A stretch of DNA of 64,000 bases from Calothrix sp. PCC 7716 (GTDB taxonomy: Bacteria > Cyanobacteriota > Cyanobacteriia > Cyanobacteriales > Nostocaceae), in the NCBI RefSeq assembly GCF_019977735.1, contig NZ_AP025018.1, forward strand, positions 1,860,001 through 1,924,000. Direction: 5' to 3'. Below the pieces are notes generated by a model that was given only the letters and a program-made list of their open reading frames with translations, did not search any database and had not been told where the DNA came from. Numbering within the stretch: position 1 is the stretch's first letter; every line of letters starts with the position of its first letter. Shown piece after piece: positions 1 through 9,470 of the stretch. The translations under genes were made by a program, and so were the position numbers.

Positions 1-1156
<1,156 letters not shown>

Positions 1157-1253
1157 GGTTGGATTTAATGCTCAGAAAAGCGATGAATCGCTTATTACTA
1201 GGCACTTGTTTGTTTAGCTTCTTTGTGAAAATTCTTTTCAGAACCCTCATCTT

Positions 1254-1271
1254 GTTTTGCCGAAGCAAAAC
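1254..1271 (-). other. UUCG-type hairpin in the rRNA leader
   Basis: On the minus strand the leader between promoter and 16S contains GTTTTGC-TTCG-GCAAAAC. This is a perfect 7-bp stem closed by a C(UUCG)G tetraloop, an exceptionally stable loop. It lies about 100 bases upstream of the mature 16S 5' end. It may help leader folding or processing; no run of T follows it, so it is unlikely to be a terminator. Confidence 0.6.
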
Positions 1272-1378
1272 TCATTTAATGCATTGCTTTGACGAGGATT
1301 GACTTGTTACTTGGCTTCAAACTATTATTTTTTCTCGGTTCGGTTGTTTGCAGCTTCTTTCTCGCTGCCGACCTATTT

Positions 1379-1407
1379 AAGATAACGAGTCCACAAGAGA
1401 ATGTCAA
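1379..1407 (-). promoter_or_regulatory. sigma70-type promoter of the rRNA operon
   Basis: On the minus strand TTGACA (1402-1407) is followed after exactly 17 bases by TATCTT (1379-1384). This is a near-consensus vegetative promoter about 220 bases upstream of the mature 16S 5' end, the distance expected for an rRNA leader. The -35 box is perfect and the -10 box differs from consensus at two positions. Confidence 0.75.
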
Positions 1408-1573
1408 GCCTTTTTGGAAAAAATTCCAATTTCTTTTTTCACGTTGTAAATGCTGCTTGCAGGCGCCATTTAAACCTTTACACAAAGCTGGTTTGGACAC
1501 CAACCGACAAATAGCCCTTAATCAATAGTCGAGTGTTACCTAGAAATTGATTAACGGCTATCTATATTAGAGG

Positions 1574-1798
1574 TTATGGTGTTTTTTGTAGCTCTGGACG
1601 CTCTTCAGGAAGAATGGCGCCTTCAACTGGACAAACCTGTAGACAAATACCGCAGTCAATACAGGTAGCAAAATCAATCCAGTACCAATCAGTACCTTTG
1701 GTATTTTTTCCAGGGCCATCATGAATACAAGCAACTGGACAAGCATTTACGCAGTCAGCAACACCTTCACAGACATTTGTAACAATTGTATGCGGCAT
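1574..1798 (-). CDS. small 2[4Fe-4S] ferredoxin
   Basis: This 74-residue protein has two cysteine clusters: C10, C16, C20, C24 (last three in CVNACPVAC) and C46, C49, C52, C56 (CIDCGICLQVC). That is the ligand set of a low-potential bacterial-type ferredoxin carrying two cubane clusters. The first cluster has a wider C-x5-C spacing, as in ferredoxins related to the seven-iron type, so a [3Fe-4S] form of one cluster cannot be excluded. The protein is soluble and acts as an electron carrier; its partner cannot be told from sequence. It is the last gene of the minus-strand run, 87 bases downstream of hisZ. Confidence 0.9.
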   Translation of the reverse strand: MPHTIVTNVCEGVADCVNACPVACIHDGPGKNTKGTDWYWIDFATCIDCGICLQVCPVEGAILPEERPELQKTP

Positions 1799-1885
1799 AA
1801 TGTTCCCTCTCCAAACTATTTAGACAATAAAGCTGTACTAAAGCTTTTATACATTAGCAAGATTATGGAAAATCTTGTTGATGAT

Positions 1886-3091
1886 TTACACCGACTCAAT
1901 AACGGGTGGAGCATCAGCTTTTATCCAAGCAATCTGCCCAATACCTCGTCGTACCGCATACTCTCTAATTGCTTTTTCATCTCGTTCCCCTAAGTCCATC
2001 TCAACTCGTACCAAATGCGTGGAGTTACGAAGTTTGGCACTGTAAGCAAAAGCTGCATTATACGCTTGTGGACTTAAAGCCACTACCAACCAGTTCGTCG
2101 CTGGTGTTGTCTGGGGCAACTGTTGCGATACTGATAATATCTGATATAAACCATCTAGTAAAAAAACAAAACCAATACCAGGGATATTTTCTCCTTGCGG
2201 ATGATAAAGCCCTAAAAGATTGTCATAGCGACCACCCCGACCAATCGAAATGGATTGACCGTCTGCATTTGTAACAACTTCAAACACAATACCCGTGTAA
2301 TAATCAAAAGTCTGAATCAAACTTAAATCAAGAATAATCGAAAAATTCCCACTCGATTCAAGCAACTCAACTAAAGATTTCAACCCATCGACCGCTTCAA
2401 GTTGCGCTGGTTCTAATACTAAATTTGCCATCCGAGCAAACACTTCCTCTGGGCGCCCACGTAAATCAAGCATCAACCGCGCGCGTTCGTGCAGTTCATC
2501 AGTTAAAGGCAGTTCATCAAGCGCAACTCGGTCAAGATTTGCAATAGCATTACGAACACTATCGAGCAACTTAGCAGGAAATGCTTCGAGTAAAGAGCGT
2601 GTAATCCCCGCTTCACCCAAAACTAAATGCCAATTGTTTAAACTTAACGCAGCGAGGCTTTCTGATACCAGCAATAGTATTTCCGCATTTGCCAACAATC
2701 CACTGCTGCCAAGTAACTCTACCCCCGATTGGTAAAATTCTTGCTGCCGATTATGTTTCGATTCTCGTCGCTGGAATACATTTGCATTGTAATACAAACG
2801 CTGCGGATATGCCGCACCTGCCATACGTGTTACGGCAGTGCGAGCAATCGAAGCAGTTAATTCCGGCCGTAACCCTAACTCTTCCTGTTCATCATTTTGG
2901 AGTTTCAACACCGCGCGGCGCCCAATCGCACCTCCAGCCATCAGCGTATCCATACGCTCCAGCGTCGAAGTGATAATTTGGTGATAGCCCCAACGGTGAA
3001 AAATCTGCTGTAACCTATCTTCAATCCAGCGTTTTTGAGCTACATCAAGGGGGAGTAAATCCCTAGCTCCCGCTGCTGGTTGGTAAACCAT
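1886..3091 (-). CDS. hisZ: ATP phosphoribosyltransferase regulatory subunit HisZ
   Basis: This 401-residue protein is a paralogue of histidyl-tRNA synthetase lacking the anticodon-binding domain. The class II synthetase fold begins at GARDLLPLDV (residues about 8-17), with a motif-2-like stretch FQRRESKHNRQQEFYQ near residues 107-122 and a motif-3-like GGRYDNLLGLY near residue 287. In organisms with short HisG, HisZ forms a hetero-octamer with HisG and is needed for the first step of histidine synthesis and for feedback inhibition by histidine. It starts three bases after the J-domain gene, so the two are very likely cotranscribed. Length and motifs fit HisZ rather than HisS. Confidence 0.92.
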   Translation of the reverse strand: MVYQPAAGARDLLPLDVAQKRWIEDRLQQIFHRWGYHQIITSTLERMDTLMAGGAIGRRAVLKLQNDEQEELGLRPELTASIARTAVTRMAGAAYPQRLYYNANVFQRRESKHNRQQEFYQSGVELLGSSGLLANAEILLLVSESLAALSLNNWHLVLGEAGITRSLLEAFPAKLLDSVRNAIANLDRVALDELPLTDELHERARLMLDLRGRPEEVFARMANLVLEPAQLEAVDGLKSLVELLESSGNFSIILDLSLIQTFDYYTGIVFEVVTNADGQSISIGRGGRYDNLLGLYHPQGENIPGIGFVFLLDGLYQILSVSQQLPQTTPATNWLVVALSPQAYNAAFAYSAKLRNSTHLVRVEMDLGERDEKAIREYAVRRGIGQIAWIKADAPPVIESV

Positions 3092-3094
3092 AAA

Positions 3095-4048
3095 TTATTT
3101 TTTCTTCCCACCAAACAAACCACCAAACAAACCGCCCCCGGACTTTTCTGGTAGCTTAGAAGCCTGAACTGACGGTGCTGTTTTTACCGCTGTCCCAGAT
3201 TTCTGCCCCATAACTTGTTCGATTTTGCGTTTACCCTCAGATGCCATTTGGTCATTCGGGTCTAACTGCAAGGCACGGTCAAAATGGACTTTCGCCATTG
3301 TTGTTTGATTTTGCTTTAAATAGACCACTCCGATCAAGCTATGACACCGACTATTATTTGGAGCAAGTTTAATCGCGTCTTGAAGTTCTACCCTTGCTTG
3401 TGCAAATTGATTCTTCGTCATTAACTCTTGGGCACGACGCAAATAATTACTAATGCTTGCTTCTTCTTTATTCGCAGCAGTCTGTAAAATCGTTGTATCA
3501 GTATTTTCACTATTCTTACTTGTGACTTTACTCGACACTGGAGGTGGTGGTGGCGCCTTATCAAATTTTTTACCTACAGTCCGCATCAAATATACTAAAT
3601 TTAGTTCGCTGACATAACCAATAATCTGTACAGCTTTAGTTAATGAATCATATTGAGTTTCGGCGATTTTTAATATCATTGTTCTATACAGTTGCTCAAC
3701 GTTAGGAGAACCTGCAAGTTGACGTGCTGGGTCACTACTCAAATCAACAGAAGCAGACTCTTGCACTAAACGCTTACCCATTTGCGATAACACAACCATG
3801 TACTCAGTCCGAGTTCGTTCTTGCGATAACTTTTCGTAAGCAGGATTTACCAGCTTCGACAATAACTCACTTGCTAATTGCTTTTCTTCAGCACTAGCAG
3901 ATGCACAGCTGTCTGGGTGCAACCGTCGTGCAATGTTTAAGTATCGTTTGCGAATCTCTTTAACATCCGCATCAACCGGAACACACAACACAGCATGGTA
4001 GTCTATAGAGTCAAATTTAAATAAACCACGTTCTATTTTTATAGACAT
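3095..4048 (-). CDS. J-domain protein with C-terminal TPR repeats
   Basis: Of 317 residues, about 15-85 form a J domain: DYHAVLCVPVDADVKEIRKR followed by the diagnostic HPD loop (RLHPDS), which stimulates Hsp70 ATPase. A linker with a proline run (APPPPPV) and low-complexity Ser/Asn follows. Roughly residues 200-275 hold tetratricopeptide repeats (NYLRRAQELMTKNQFAQARV and HFDRALQLDPND). The tail is Gly/Phe-rich with a basic end (GGLFGGLFGGKKK). It has no zinc-finger domain, so it is not canonical DnaJ but a specialised co-chaperone. It sits between the IMPase gene (86-base gap) and hisZ (3-base gap). Client unknown. Confidence 0.85.
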   Translation of the reverse strand: MSIKIERGLFKFDSIDYHAVLCVPVDADVKEIRKRYLNIARRLHPDSCASASAEEKQLASELLSKLVNPAYEKLSQERTRTEYMVVLSQMGKRLVQESASVDLSSDPARQLAGSPNVEQLYRTMILKIAETQYDSLTKAVQIIGYVSELNLVYLMRTVGKKFDKAPPPPPVSSKVTSKNSENTDTTILQTAANKEEASISNYLRRAQELMTKNQFAQARVELQDAIKLAPNNSRCHSLIGVVYLKQNQTTMAKVHFDRALQLDPNDQMASEGKRKIEQVMGQKSGTAVKTAPSVQASKLPEKSGGGLFGGLFGGKKK

Positions 4049-4134
4049 ATAGCGCCATAAGAAAAAAGTTTACATTAATCTTTCTAGTTTACTTCCCTTC
4101 TCCAAAATGGCTATAAATTTGACACGGTTTATAG

Positions 4135-4944
4135 CTACCATGCGGATAAAGCAGGCGCCTTAGTCAGCGAATCACTCATTGCATCATGTACACGTCCGTT
4201 AGTCGCGAGAATCCTTCCAGACTCAACTTTGAACTCCGAACCATCATACGCTGTAACCTTTCCCCCTGCCTCACGCAATATAGCCACACCCGCCACCATA
4301 TCCCAAGGTGACAGACCACGTTCCCAGTAACCGTCAACACGCCCACAGGCTACGTATGCTAAATCAATTGAAGCGGCGCCACTACGTCTAACACCCTGAG
4401 TTAGGTGAGTAAAGTGACAAAACTCTGCGTAGTTATTATCAGTAGTTTCACGACGGTCATAAGCAAAACCAGTTACTAATAAACTTTTACTCAATTCCGA
4501 AGTGCTGGAAACCCGAATTGGATGACGGTTGCGCGTTGCTCCTAAACCAGTACCCGCACGAAACAGTTCATTATGCCACGGGTCATAAATTACGCCAACT
4601 TCAGGTACACCATCAACTAAAAGCCCAATTGAAACAGCAAACATGGGATATTGATGAGCGAAGTTAGTTGTACCATCAAGGGGGTCAATTGCCCAAAGAT
4701 ACTTATCCTTTTGATTTCCCAATTCCCCAGACTCTTCTGAAAGAATTCCATGTTCGGGTAAATGGCGCCTCATATGTGCCAGTATTACATCTTCAGCAGC
4801 TTTATCAGCAGCAGTAACTAAATCACCTGGGCGCCCTTTTTCAACAACCGAATCCTCAATTTTACCTAGAAAAGATTGTAAAACGGCGCCAGCAGAAAGT
4901 GCCGCTTCAGTAGCGATATCAAGAAAAGTCTGTAAATCTTTCAT
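4135..4944 (-). CDS. inositol monophosphatase family protein
   Basis: This 269-residue Mg2+-dependent sugar-phosphate phosphatase carries the metal-binding signatures ILSEESGE (residues about 67-74), AIDPLDGTTNF (about 85-95) and SPWDMVAGVAILREAGG (about 212-228). Family members hydrolyse inositol-1-phosphate, fructose-1,6-bisphosphate, 3'-phosphoadenosine phosphates or histidinol phosphate, and sequence alone does not separate these. It lies two bases from the nuclease gene and in the same run as hisZ, which makes a HisN-like histidinol-phosphate phosphatase role possible but unproven. Confidence 0.9.
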   Translation of the reverse strand: MKDLQTFLDIATEAALSAGAVLQSFLGKIEDSVVEKGRPGDLVTAADKAAEDVILAHMRRHLPEHGILSEESGELGNQKDKYLWAIDPLDGTTNFAHQYPMFAVSIGLLVDGVPEVGVIYDPWHNELFRAGTGLGATRNRHPIRVSSTSELSKSLLVTGFAYDRRETTDNNYAEFCHFTHLTQGVRRSGAASIDLAYVACGRVDGYWERGLSPWDMVAGVAILREAGGKVTAYDGSEFKVESGRILATNGRVHDAMSDSLTKAPALSAW

Positions 4945-4946
4945 AA

Positions 4947-5471
4947 TTATCTATTAACACGCCTAAATTCAGATGGAGAAGTACGTAGAGGCTTTTCGGG
5001 GTTCCAAATGCCAAGTCCCATTAATCGTGACCATTGTTGAGCGCGTTCGAGCTTTAAGTCATATTTCTGGTTTGGGAAGCGTGGAGCATATAAAGCATAA
5101 CCATCTTTAATCATTTGCTCGTTCAACAAGATTTTATCCTTCCATACATAAGCAAGAACACGACCAATCTTATCGCGCGCTTCAATATCAAATTCTAAAT
5201 TGACAGGCGCCTCACCAATCAACGCTTCAAAATGTTCCTTAGCATTACTTCCCCAAGGACGCTGACGCAAGTCGGGAGCATCAATACCTATCAAACGAAC
5301 TTGAGAAATTAAATTCGGCTGTTCCCCCATTCCCAATACTTCAAAAGTTTGCCCGCTAACCACCCGTACAACTCTAACCTGTATAGGTGTACTTTCAGCT
5401 TTTTTCTCTGGCTGACATCCTACAACCAAAAACAAAAGGCAAACTAAAAGTAATCTTTTAATAATAGTCAT
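4947..5471 (-). CDS. thermonuclease-family lipoprotein
   Basis: This 174-residue protein has an N-terminal lipoprotein signal (hydrophobic LLLVCLLFLVVGC, lipobox VVGC with Cys19). It is followed by a staphylococcal-nuclease-like domain: VRVVSGQTFEV, VRLIGIDAPDLRQRPWG, IGRVLAYVWKDKILLNEQMI and DGYALYAP. The family fold cleaves DNA or RNA in a Ca2+-dependent way. Of the usual catalytic residues, the Asp/Arg region after IGIDAP is partly altered, so activity is not assured. It is predicted to be anchored at the periplasmic face of the inner membrane or in the outer membrane. Gaps to neighbours are 2 and 5 bases, indicating one transcript. Confidence 0.85.
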   Translation of the reverse strand: MTIIKRLLLVCLLFLVVGCQPEKKAESTPIQVRVVRVVSGQTFEVLGMGEQPNLISQVRLIGIDAPDLRQRPWGSNAKEHFEALIGEAPVNLEFDIEARDKIGRVLAYVWKDKILLNEQMIKDGYALYAPRFPNQKYDLKLERAQQWSRLMGLGIWNPEKPLRTSPSEFRRVNR

Positions 5472-5476
5472 GCGTA

Positions 5477-5845
5477 CTAGTCTTCATCTAAAGGTAAACC
5501 TGCACGTACTTTACCTTTGGCAAAAAAGCGTCCAAATTGAAGCTCATATACTTCATCCTCATCTTGAGTTTCAACTTCCAAATCAGAACGTGCATAGCTA
5601 ACACATAACAAAGCATAACCTTTGTTTTGTAGCTCCGGCGATAAGCCTATTGCTTCTGGCTGATGAATATCTCCTGATAATACACGTACTGCACAAGTTG
5701 TACAGGCGCCATTGCGGCAAGAAAACGGCAGTGAGTTACCCTGATGTTCAGCAGTGTGAAGAATATAACGGTCATCGGGAACCTGAAAGGTATGAGTAAC
5801 ACCTTTTTGGCGGTCATGTACCGTAATCGTGTATTTTTGCGACAT
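5477..5845 (-). CDS. plant-type 2Fe-2S ferredoxin with C-terminal extension (FdC-like)
   Basis: This 122-residue protein has a classical plant-type [2Fe-2S] motif, CRNGACTTC near residues 43-51, and a fourth Cys in YALLCVSY. It is about 20 residues longer than photosynthetic PetF. The acidic stretch DEDEVYELQFGRFFAKGK after the last cysteine resembles the C-extended FdC2-type ferredoxins of cyanobacteria and plastids. Such proteins have altered redox potential and do not simply replace PetF. It is the first gene of the minus-strand run. The FdC2 assignment is by resemblance; the 2Fe-2S call is firm. Confidence 0.88.
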   Translation of the reverse strand: MSQKYTITVHDRQKGVTHTFQVPDDRYILHTAEHQGNSLPFSCRNGACTTCAVRVLSGDIHQPEAIGLSPELQNKGYALLCVSYARSDLEVETQDEDEVYELQFGRFFAKGKVRAGLPLDED

Positions 5846-5949
5846 TGTTATCTTAGGGTTTTAAGCGATTTATAGAAATTTTTGTATTTCTGTCAAAATA
5901 TTATTGCAGTTTTTTAATTTTAATTGTATAGTAATAACTTGTGACATCT

Positions 5950-6036
5950 GGAGAGATGGCCGAGTGGTTGAAGGCGCAACACTGGAAATGTTGTTTAGGG
6001 GAAACTTTAACGAGGGTTCGAATCCCTCTCTCTCCG
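5950..6036 (+). tRNA. tRNA-Ser (anticodon GGA)
   Basis: This is an 87-base class II tRNA. The acceptor arm GGAGAGA (5950-5956) pairs with TCTCTCC (6029-6035), with discriminator G at 6036. The D-arm contains TGGCCGAGTGG, and the anticodon loop CTGGAAA reads GGA (serine UCC/UCU). A long variable arm (TTAGGGGAAACTTTAA region) is typical of Ser tRNAs. The T-loop is GGGTTCGAATCCC. No CCA is encoded. The sequence just beyond its 3' end holds a decayed integrase gene. Confidence 0.96.
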
Positions 6037-6150
6037 TATTTAGACAATTTAGCTTGAAAGTCTGTAGTACAGCCATCTTGCCTGTGCAGTAAGTTATTAT
6101 CTGCGTTCTCACCCGCATAAGGTTGTAAACCCCTATGCGAATAACAAAAC

Positions 6151-6165
6151 TCCTCTTCAAGAGGA
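6151..6165. terminator. short hairpin downstream of tRNA-Ser
   Basis: TCCTC-TTCAA-GAGGA forms a small perfect hairpin about 115 bases beyond the tRNA and is followed by a T-rich stretch. It is a weak candidate terminator for the tRNA transcript, or for the opposing integrase remnant. Confidence 0.3.
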
Positions 6166-6188
6166 CTTTAATAATCTTGTTCTTTTCG

Positions 6189-6390
6189 TTACTCTATATT
6201 ATTTTTTAGCATAACTAACTCTATTTTTTGAAATATTAACTGGGCTTGACGGCGCCCTTCTAGAGTATCAGGCAAACCTAAAGCTAACCTTACTTGCTTA
6301 CCTTTATTTTATTGTTCGGATAGTAACAAACAAATTAAGCTGTCAGGAGTTGTGATAGTAATTCGTTCTTCTGTACATAAACTTAAAATC
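6189..6390 (-). pseudogene. decayed tyrosine-integrase N-terminal fragment beside tRNA-Ser
   Basis: The minus strand encodes NKGKQVRLALGLPDTLEG followed by RRQAQLIFQKIELVMLK. The RLALGLPDT...GRRQAQ...IE pattern matches the arm-DNA-binding (AP2-like SAM) domain at the N terminus of many cyanobacterial phage-type integrases. An in-frame TAA interrupts the reading frame just before NKGK, and the frame ends at 6189 without a catalytic domain. Its position about 150 bases from the 3' end of tRNA-Ser, pointing towards the tRNA, is the usual place for an island integrase. I infer a relic of an old integration. Upstream (6391-6637) I see only AT-rich DNA without a gene. Confidence 0.55.
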
Positions 6391-6658
6391 TGGAATAAAC
6401 CATAATGTGAGATTATAAACTCAATTAATAAAATTTTGAGTCAAATCAGGTTACATTTTATTGCTTTTTTGAAATCAAAGTTAGTCAAATTTAATTCAAT
6501 ACTTACAAAAGTCAAATATTATTACAACTCAGTACGCTATATAGCGATAGGTTCAATCTTTCTATTAAGCAGATTATTTTAAGCAATACTTTACCCCTTG
6601 AGTTTCCTGTGTTAATTAAGAGGGATAGTATAAAATAGTGCTAGCACTTATAAGAGTT

Positions 6659-8140
6659 ATGAATCAATTGCAACATTCTCAACAGTCTACAAGTAAACAA
6701 TATTTGGATAATATAAAACTAGAATTTCTTGACGAATCAGAAGAGGTAAGTATTTTTAACCAGCAAGCTAAATATTTACATAGCCATTTAGAGTATTACG
6801 AAGACTTTATTGATAAACTGATTGTTAAATTTAAATCTAATCCCTATTCGACTGCATCAATTACAGCCCTTAATGCTATTGTTGCTGCTTCCGGCGCCTC
6901 AAAATGTTTAGTACTTGAAAATCATGAATCGACTTGGGGTATTAAGTCGCAAAGTAATTATACTGAGATAAAAGCAGAAGATTTTGAAGATGTTATAACT
7001 AACAGAATTTTACCTGTAATTAATAACGAGTATATTTTTAATCCAGCCCAATTCGGTATATATAGTAGGTATAATGACAATCAGGGCACCTCAAAAGTAT
7101 TTATAGCATTACCTATAAAAACAGTCCCTAAATATGAGATAATGGTAGTTTTTGGATTAGTTGCGTCTGAATATTTAACAGAAGTATACGGTAAAATTAT
7201 TTCGAGTTTTTATCAAGCTAGTTTATTCTATAACGAAGTCGAACTTCTTGAAGCAAGTATATTAGATAGCTTAAAGTTTAATTATGGCTTTGTATCGTCA
7301 TCATTATATCACAAAAGATTTGACTTATTTACTCAGCGATTAAAACAAATGGTGATGTATTTTGAGCCAGTTTTACATATTGAGCCAGAGGATTTATTTA
7401 TAAGTGGTTGGGAAGCTTTAGCACGCAACCCAATTAATCATACGGCGCCTTCAGATTTGTTTACAGCAGCAGAGTTATGGGGTTCTAATTTCACTGTTGC
7501 GCTTGACCAGTACTTTCTAGATGTTGCTACAGAACTTTATCGTCATGCTCGAAAATCAGTGCAAAGACGTGCAGGTGATGTTGTTCCTTTATCAGTTAAT
7601 GTATATCCAGAGTCGTTAATGCGAATGGAATATTTTGAAGCCGTAAGAAAAATCATTAAAGATAAAGTAATATCCCCAAGAAATTTAGTTTTAGAAATTT
7701 CTGAAAAAACAGATTTACCACAATTCGCTGATGGAATAAGATTAAAAAACCCACTTCAAAATTTTAAAAAACAATTACTAGAATATGTAAGCAAACTCAA
7801 AATTCGCTTTGCAATCGATGATTTTGGTGTTGGTTATGCTTCTGTATCAAGATTAGCAGGTTTAAATCCATCTCATGTTAAAATAGACCGTGAACTTCTT
7901 TATAATCATTCCAGCGATATTATTATCCGCTTTGTTCACGATTTAGTTGGAGCAAATAATTTAAACCCTGCTAAAGTTATTGTCGAAGGAATTGATGAAA
8001 ATACACCAATTAGTTTACGCTCACTTAGAGAAGTTGGTGTTAGTTATATTCAAGGGCATTTAGTTGGAAAACCTCAACCAGAGGTATATCGTCTTAGTCA
8101 AGATAAATATGACGATTTAAAAAAAAGGCTTTTACACTGA
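6659..8140 (+). CDS. EAL-domain protein (probable c-di-GMP phosphodiesterase)
   Basis: The C-terminal half (about residues 230-490) is an EAL domain with the catalytic set: ExLxR as EALAR, Asn in PLSVNVYPESL, Glu in LVLEISEKT, the double Asp of AIDDFGVGYASV, Lys in VKIDRELL, Glu in VIVEGIDEN and QGHLVGKP. The set is close to complete, suggesting real hydrolysis of cyclic di-GMP to pGpG. About 200 residues before it look like a GAF-like sensory region with no recognisable ligand motif. There is no membrane segment and no GGDEF domain. I chose the ATG at 6659; a GTG at 6638 with a GAGGG 13 bases upstream would add seven residues. Confidence 0.85.
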   Translation: MNQLQHSQQSTSKQYLDNIKLEFLDESEEVSIFNQQAKYLHSHLEYYEDFIDKLIVKFKSNPYSTASITALNAIVAASGASKCLVLENHESTWGIKSQSNYTEIKAEDFEDVITNRILPVINNEYIFNPAQFGIYSRYNDNQGTSKVFIALPIKTVPKYEIMVVFGLVASEYLTEVYGKIISSFYQASLFYNEVELLEASILDSLKFNYGFVSSSLYHKRFDLFTQRLKQMVMYFEPVLHIEPEDLFISGWEALARNPINHTAPSDLFTAAELWGSNFTVALDQYFLDVATELYRHARKSVQRRAGDVVPLSVNVYPESLMRMEYFEAVRKIIKDKVISPRNLVLEISEKTDLPQFADGIRLKNPLQNFKKQLLEYVSKLKIRFAIDDFGVGYASVSRLAGLNPSHVKIDRELLYNHSSDIIIRFVHDLVGANNLNPAKVIVEGIDENTPISLRSLREVGVSYIQGHLVGKPQPEVYRLSQDKYDDLKKRLLH

Positions 8141-8271
8141 TGGGTCTGACCCCCAAGCGCCCAATTAAAGTCAATATAATTACGTTTTCTAACCAAAGCT
8201 TGGTATTAGGCGACACATATGCCTAAAATCAGGCTGTTAATTTAGTTTGAATTATAAGGAGATTTAATCAA

Positions 8272-9363
8272 ATGGCTAAAAGTAGAAAATTAGGATTTGG
8301 TTGGATTGGATGCCAAAAGCATAAAAATAATACATATTGCTCTATATACTGTGTTGTTCCACCACACATGCTGGAAAATTTAGCGGTTAACGGTAGTGAG
8401 CAAATGCGTGACTGGGCATTTCATACATTAAATTTATCATCAGAATTTCGTGGACGACGCCGAGTTGTAGGTAACGTTAATTTTGCAGTATCGCCAGGAG
8501 AAAAACGTCGCACAATATTTGATGCTGAAACTGGTCAACAACTTCCAGGTAAGCTGGTGCGTGGAGAAGGAGACCCACCAAGTAGTGATGAAGCTGTAAA
8601 CGAAGCGTATGATTCAGCAGGTTCAACTTACGATTTTTTCTACGAGGTATTAGAGCGTAACTCGATTGATGATAAAGGTTTACGGCTTGATTCAACGGTA
8701 CACTATGGTGTCAAATACGATAACGCTTTTTGGAATGGCGACCAAATGGTGTATGGTGATGGTGATGGCGAAATGTTTCAGCGTTTTACTAAATGTATAG
8801 ATGTTATAGCCCATGAGTTAACGCATGGTGTAACGCAATATGAAGCTAGCCTCAAGTATTTTGGTGAATCCGGCGCCTTGAATGAGTCAATGTCAGATGT
8901 TTTTGGCGCCTTAGTTAAACAATGGGTGAAAAAACAAACCGCAGACCAGGCAGATTGGATTATTGGTGAGGGTTTATTTACCGAAAAAGTTAAGGGTGTC
9001 GGCATTCGCTCGATGAAAGAACCTGGAACAGCTTATGATGACCCAGTTTTAGGCAAAGACCCTCAACCTGCCCACTACAAAGATCTTTACTCTGGTGTCA
9101 AAGATAATGGTGGAGTACATATTAATTCTGGAATCCCCAACAAAGCATTTTATTTAGCTGCAACAGCTATTGGTGGTTATGCTTGGGAAAAAGCAGGAAA
9201 AATTTGGTATATCGCTTTGCGTGACCGTCTTCGTTCAAGTTCAGATTTTAAAAGTGCAGCACTTATAATATCGCAAGTTGCAGGAGAACTTTATGGTGAA
9301 GGCAGTAACGAACAAAAAGCTGTACAAAATGCATGGGAACAAGTAGGTGTATCTTTAAAATAA
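8272..9363 (+). CDS. M4-family metalloprotease, protealysin type
   Basis: This 363-residue protein has the thermolysin-type zinc site HELTH (about residues 181-185, in VIAHELTHGVTQYEAS) and the third ligand Glu in GALNESMSDVFG, plus HINSGIPNKAFYLAA with the catalytic His region. It has a short propeptide of about 50 residues and no secretion signal, as in protealysin, unlike thermolysin with its long propeptide and signal. The propeptide contains PPHMLENLAVNGSEQMRDWA, close to the PPxxL motif of protealysin precursors. A clear ribosome site (AAGGAG) precedes the ATG. The next gene downstream is an emfourin-like inhibitor, which supports the assignment. Confidence 0.92.
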   Translation: MAKSRKLGFGWIGCQKHKNNTYCSIYCVVPPHMLENLAVNGSEQMRDWAFHTLNLSSEFRGRRRVVGNVNFAVSPGEKRRTIFDAETGQQLPGKLVRGEGDPPSSDEAVNEAYDSAGSTYDFFYEVLERNSIDDKGLRLDSTVHYGVKYDNAFWNGDQMVYGDGDGEMFQRFTKCIDVIAHELTHGVTQYEASLKYFGESGALNESMSDVFGALVKQWVKKQTADQADWIIGEGLFTEKVKGVGIRSMKEPGTAYDDPVLGKDPQPAHYKDLYSGVKDNGGVHINSGIPNKAFYLAATAIGGYAWEKAGKIWYIALRDRLRSSSDFKSAALIISQVAGELYGEGSNEQKAVQNAWEQVGVSLK

Positions 9364-9410
9364 ATCGGAATTGCTAAATTTTATTATTGTGTTTGCTTTG
9401 TGTTATTTAG

Positions 9411-9445
9411 CTGGGAGATAATAAGGCTATCTTCCCAGTTTTTTA
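9411..9445 (+). terminator. predicted rho-independent terminator between protease and inhibitor genes
   Basis: CTGGGAGATA (9411-9420) pairs with TATCTTCCCAG (9428-9438) with one bulge, and a run of six T follows. This is a good intrinsic terminator 48 bases after the protease stop and 26 bases before the emfourin start. Confidence 0.65.
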
Positions 9446-9470
9446 TCATAAAACACCGTCATTACATAAT

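Noticed and set aside
5870-6160. An open frame on the minus strand across tRNA-Ser
   Set aside because: It reads through the complement of the tRNA, which is the real feature there.
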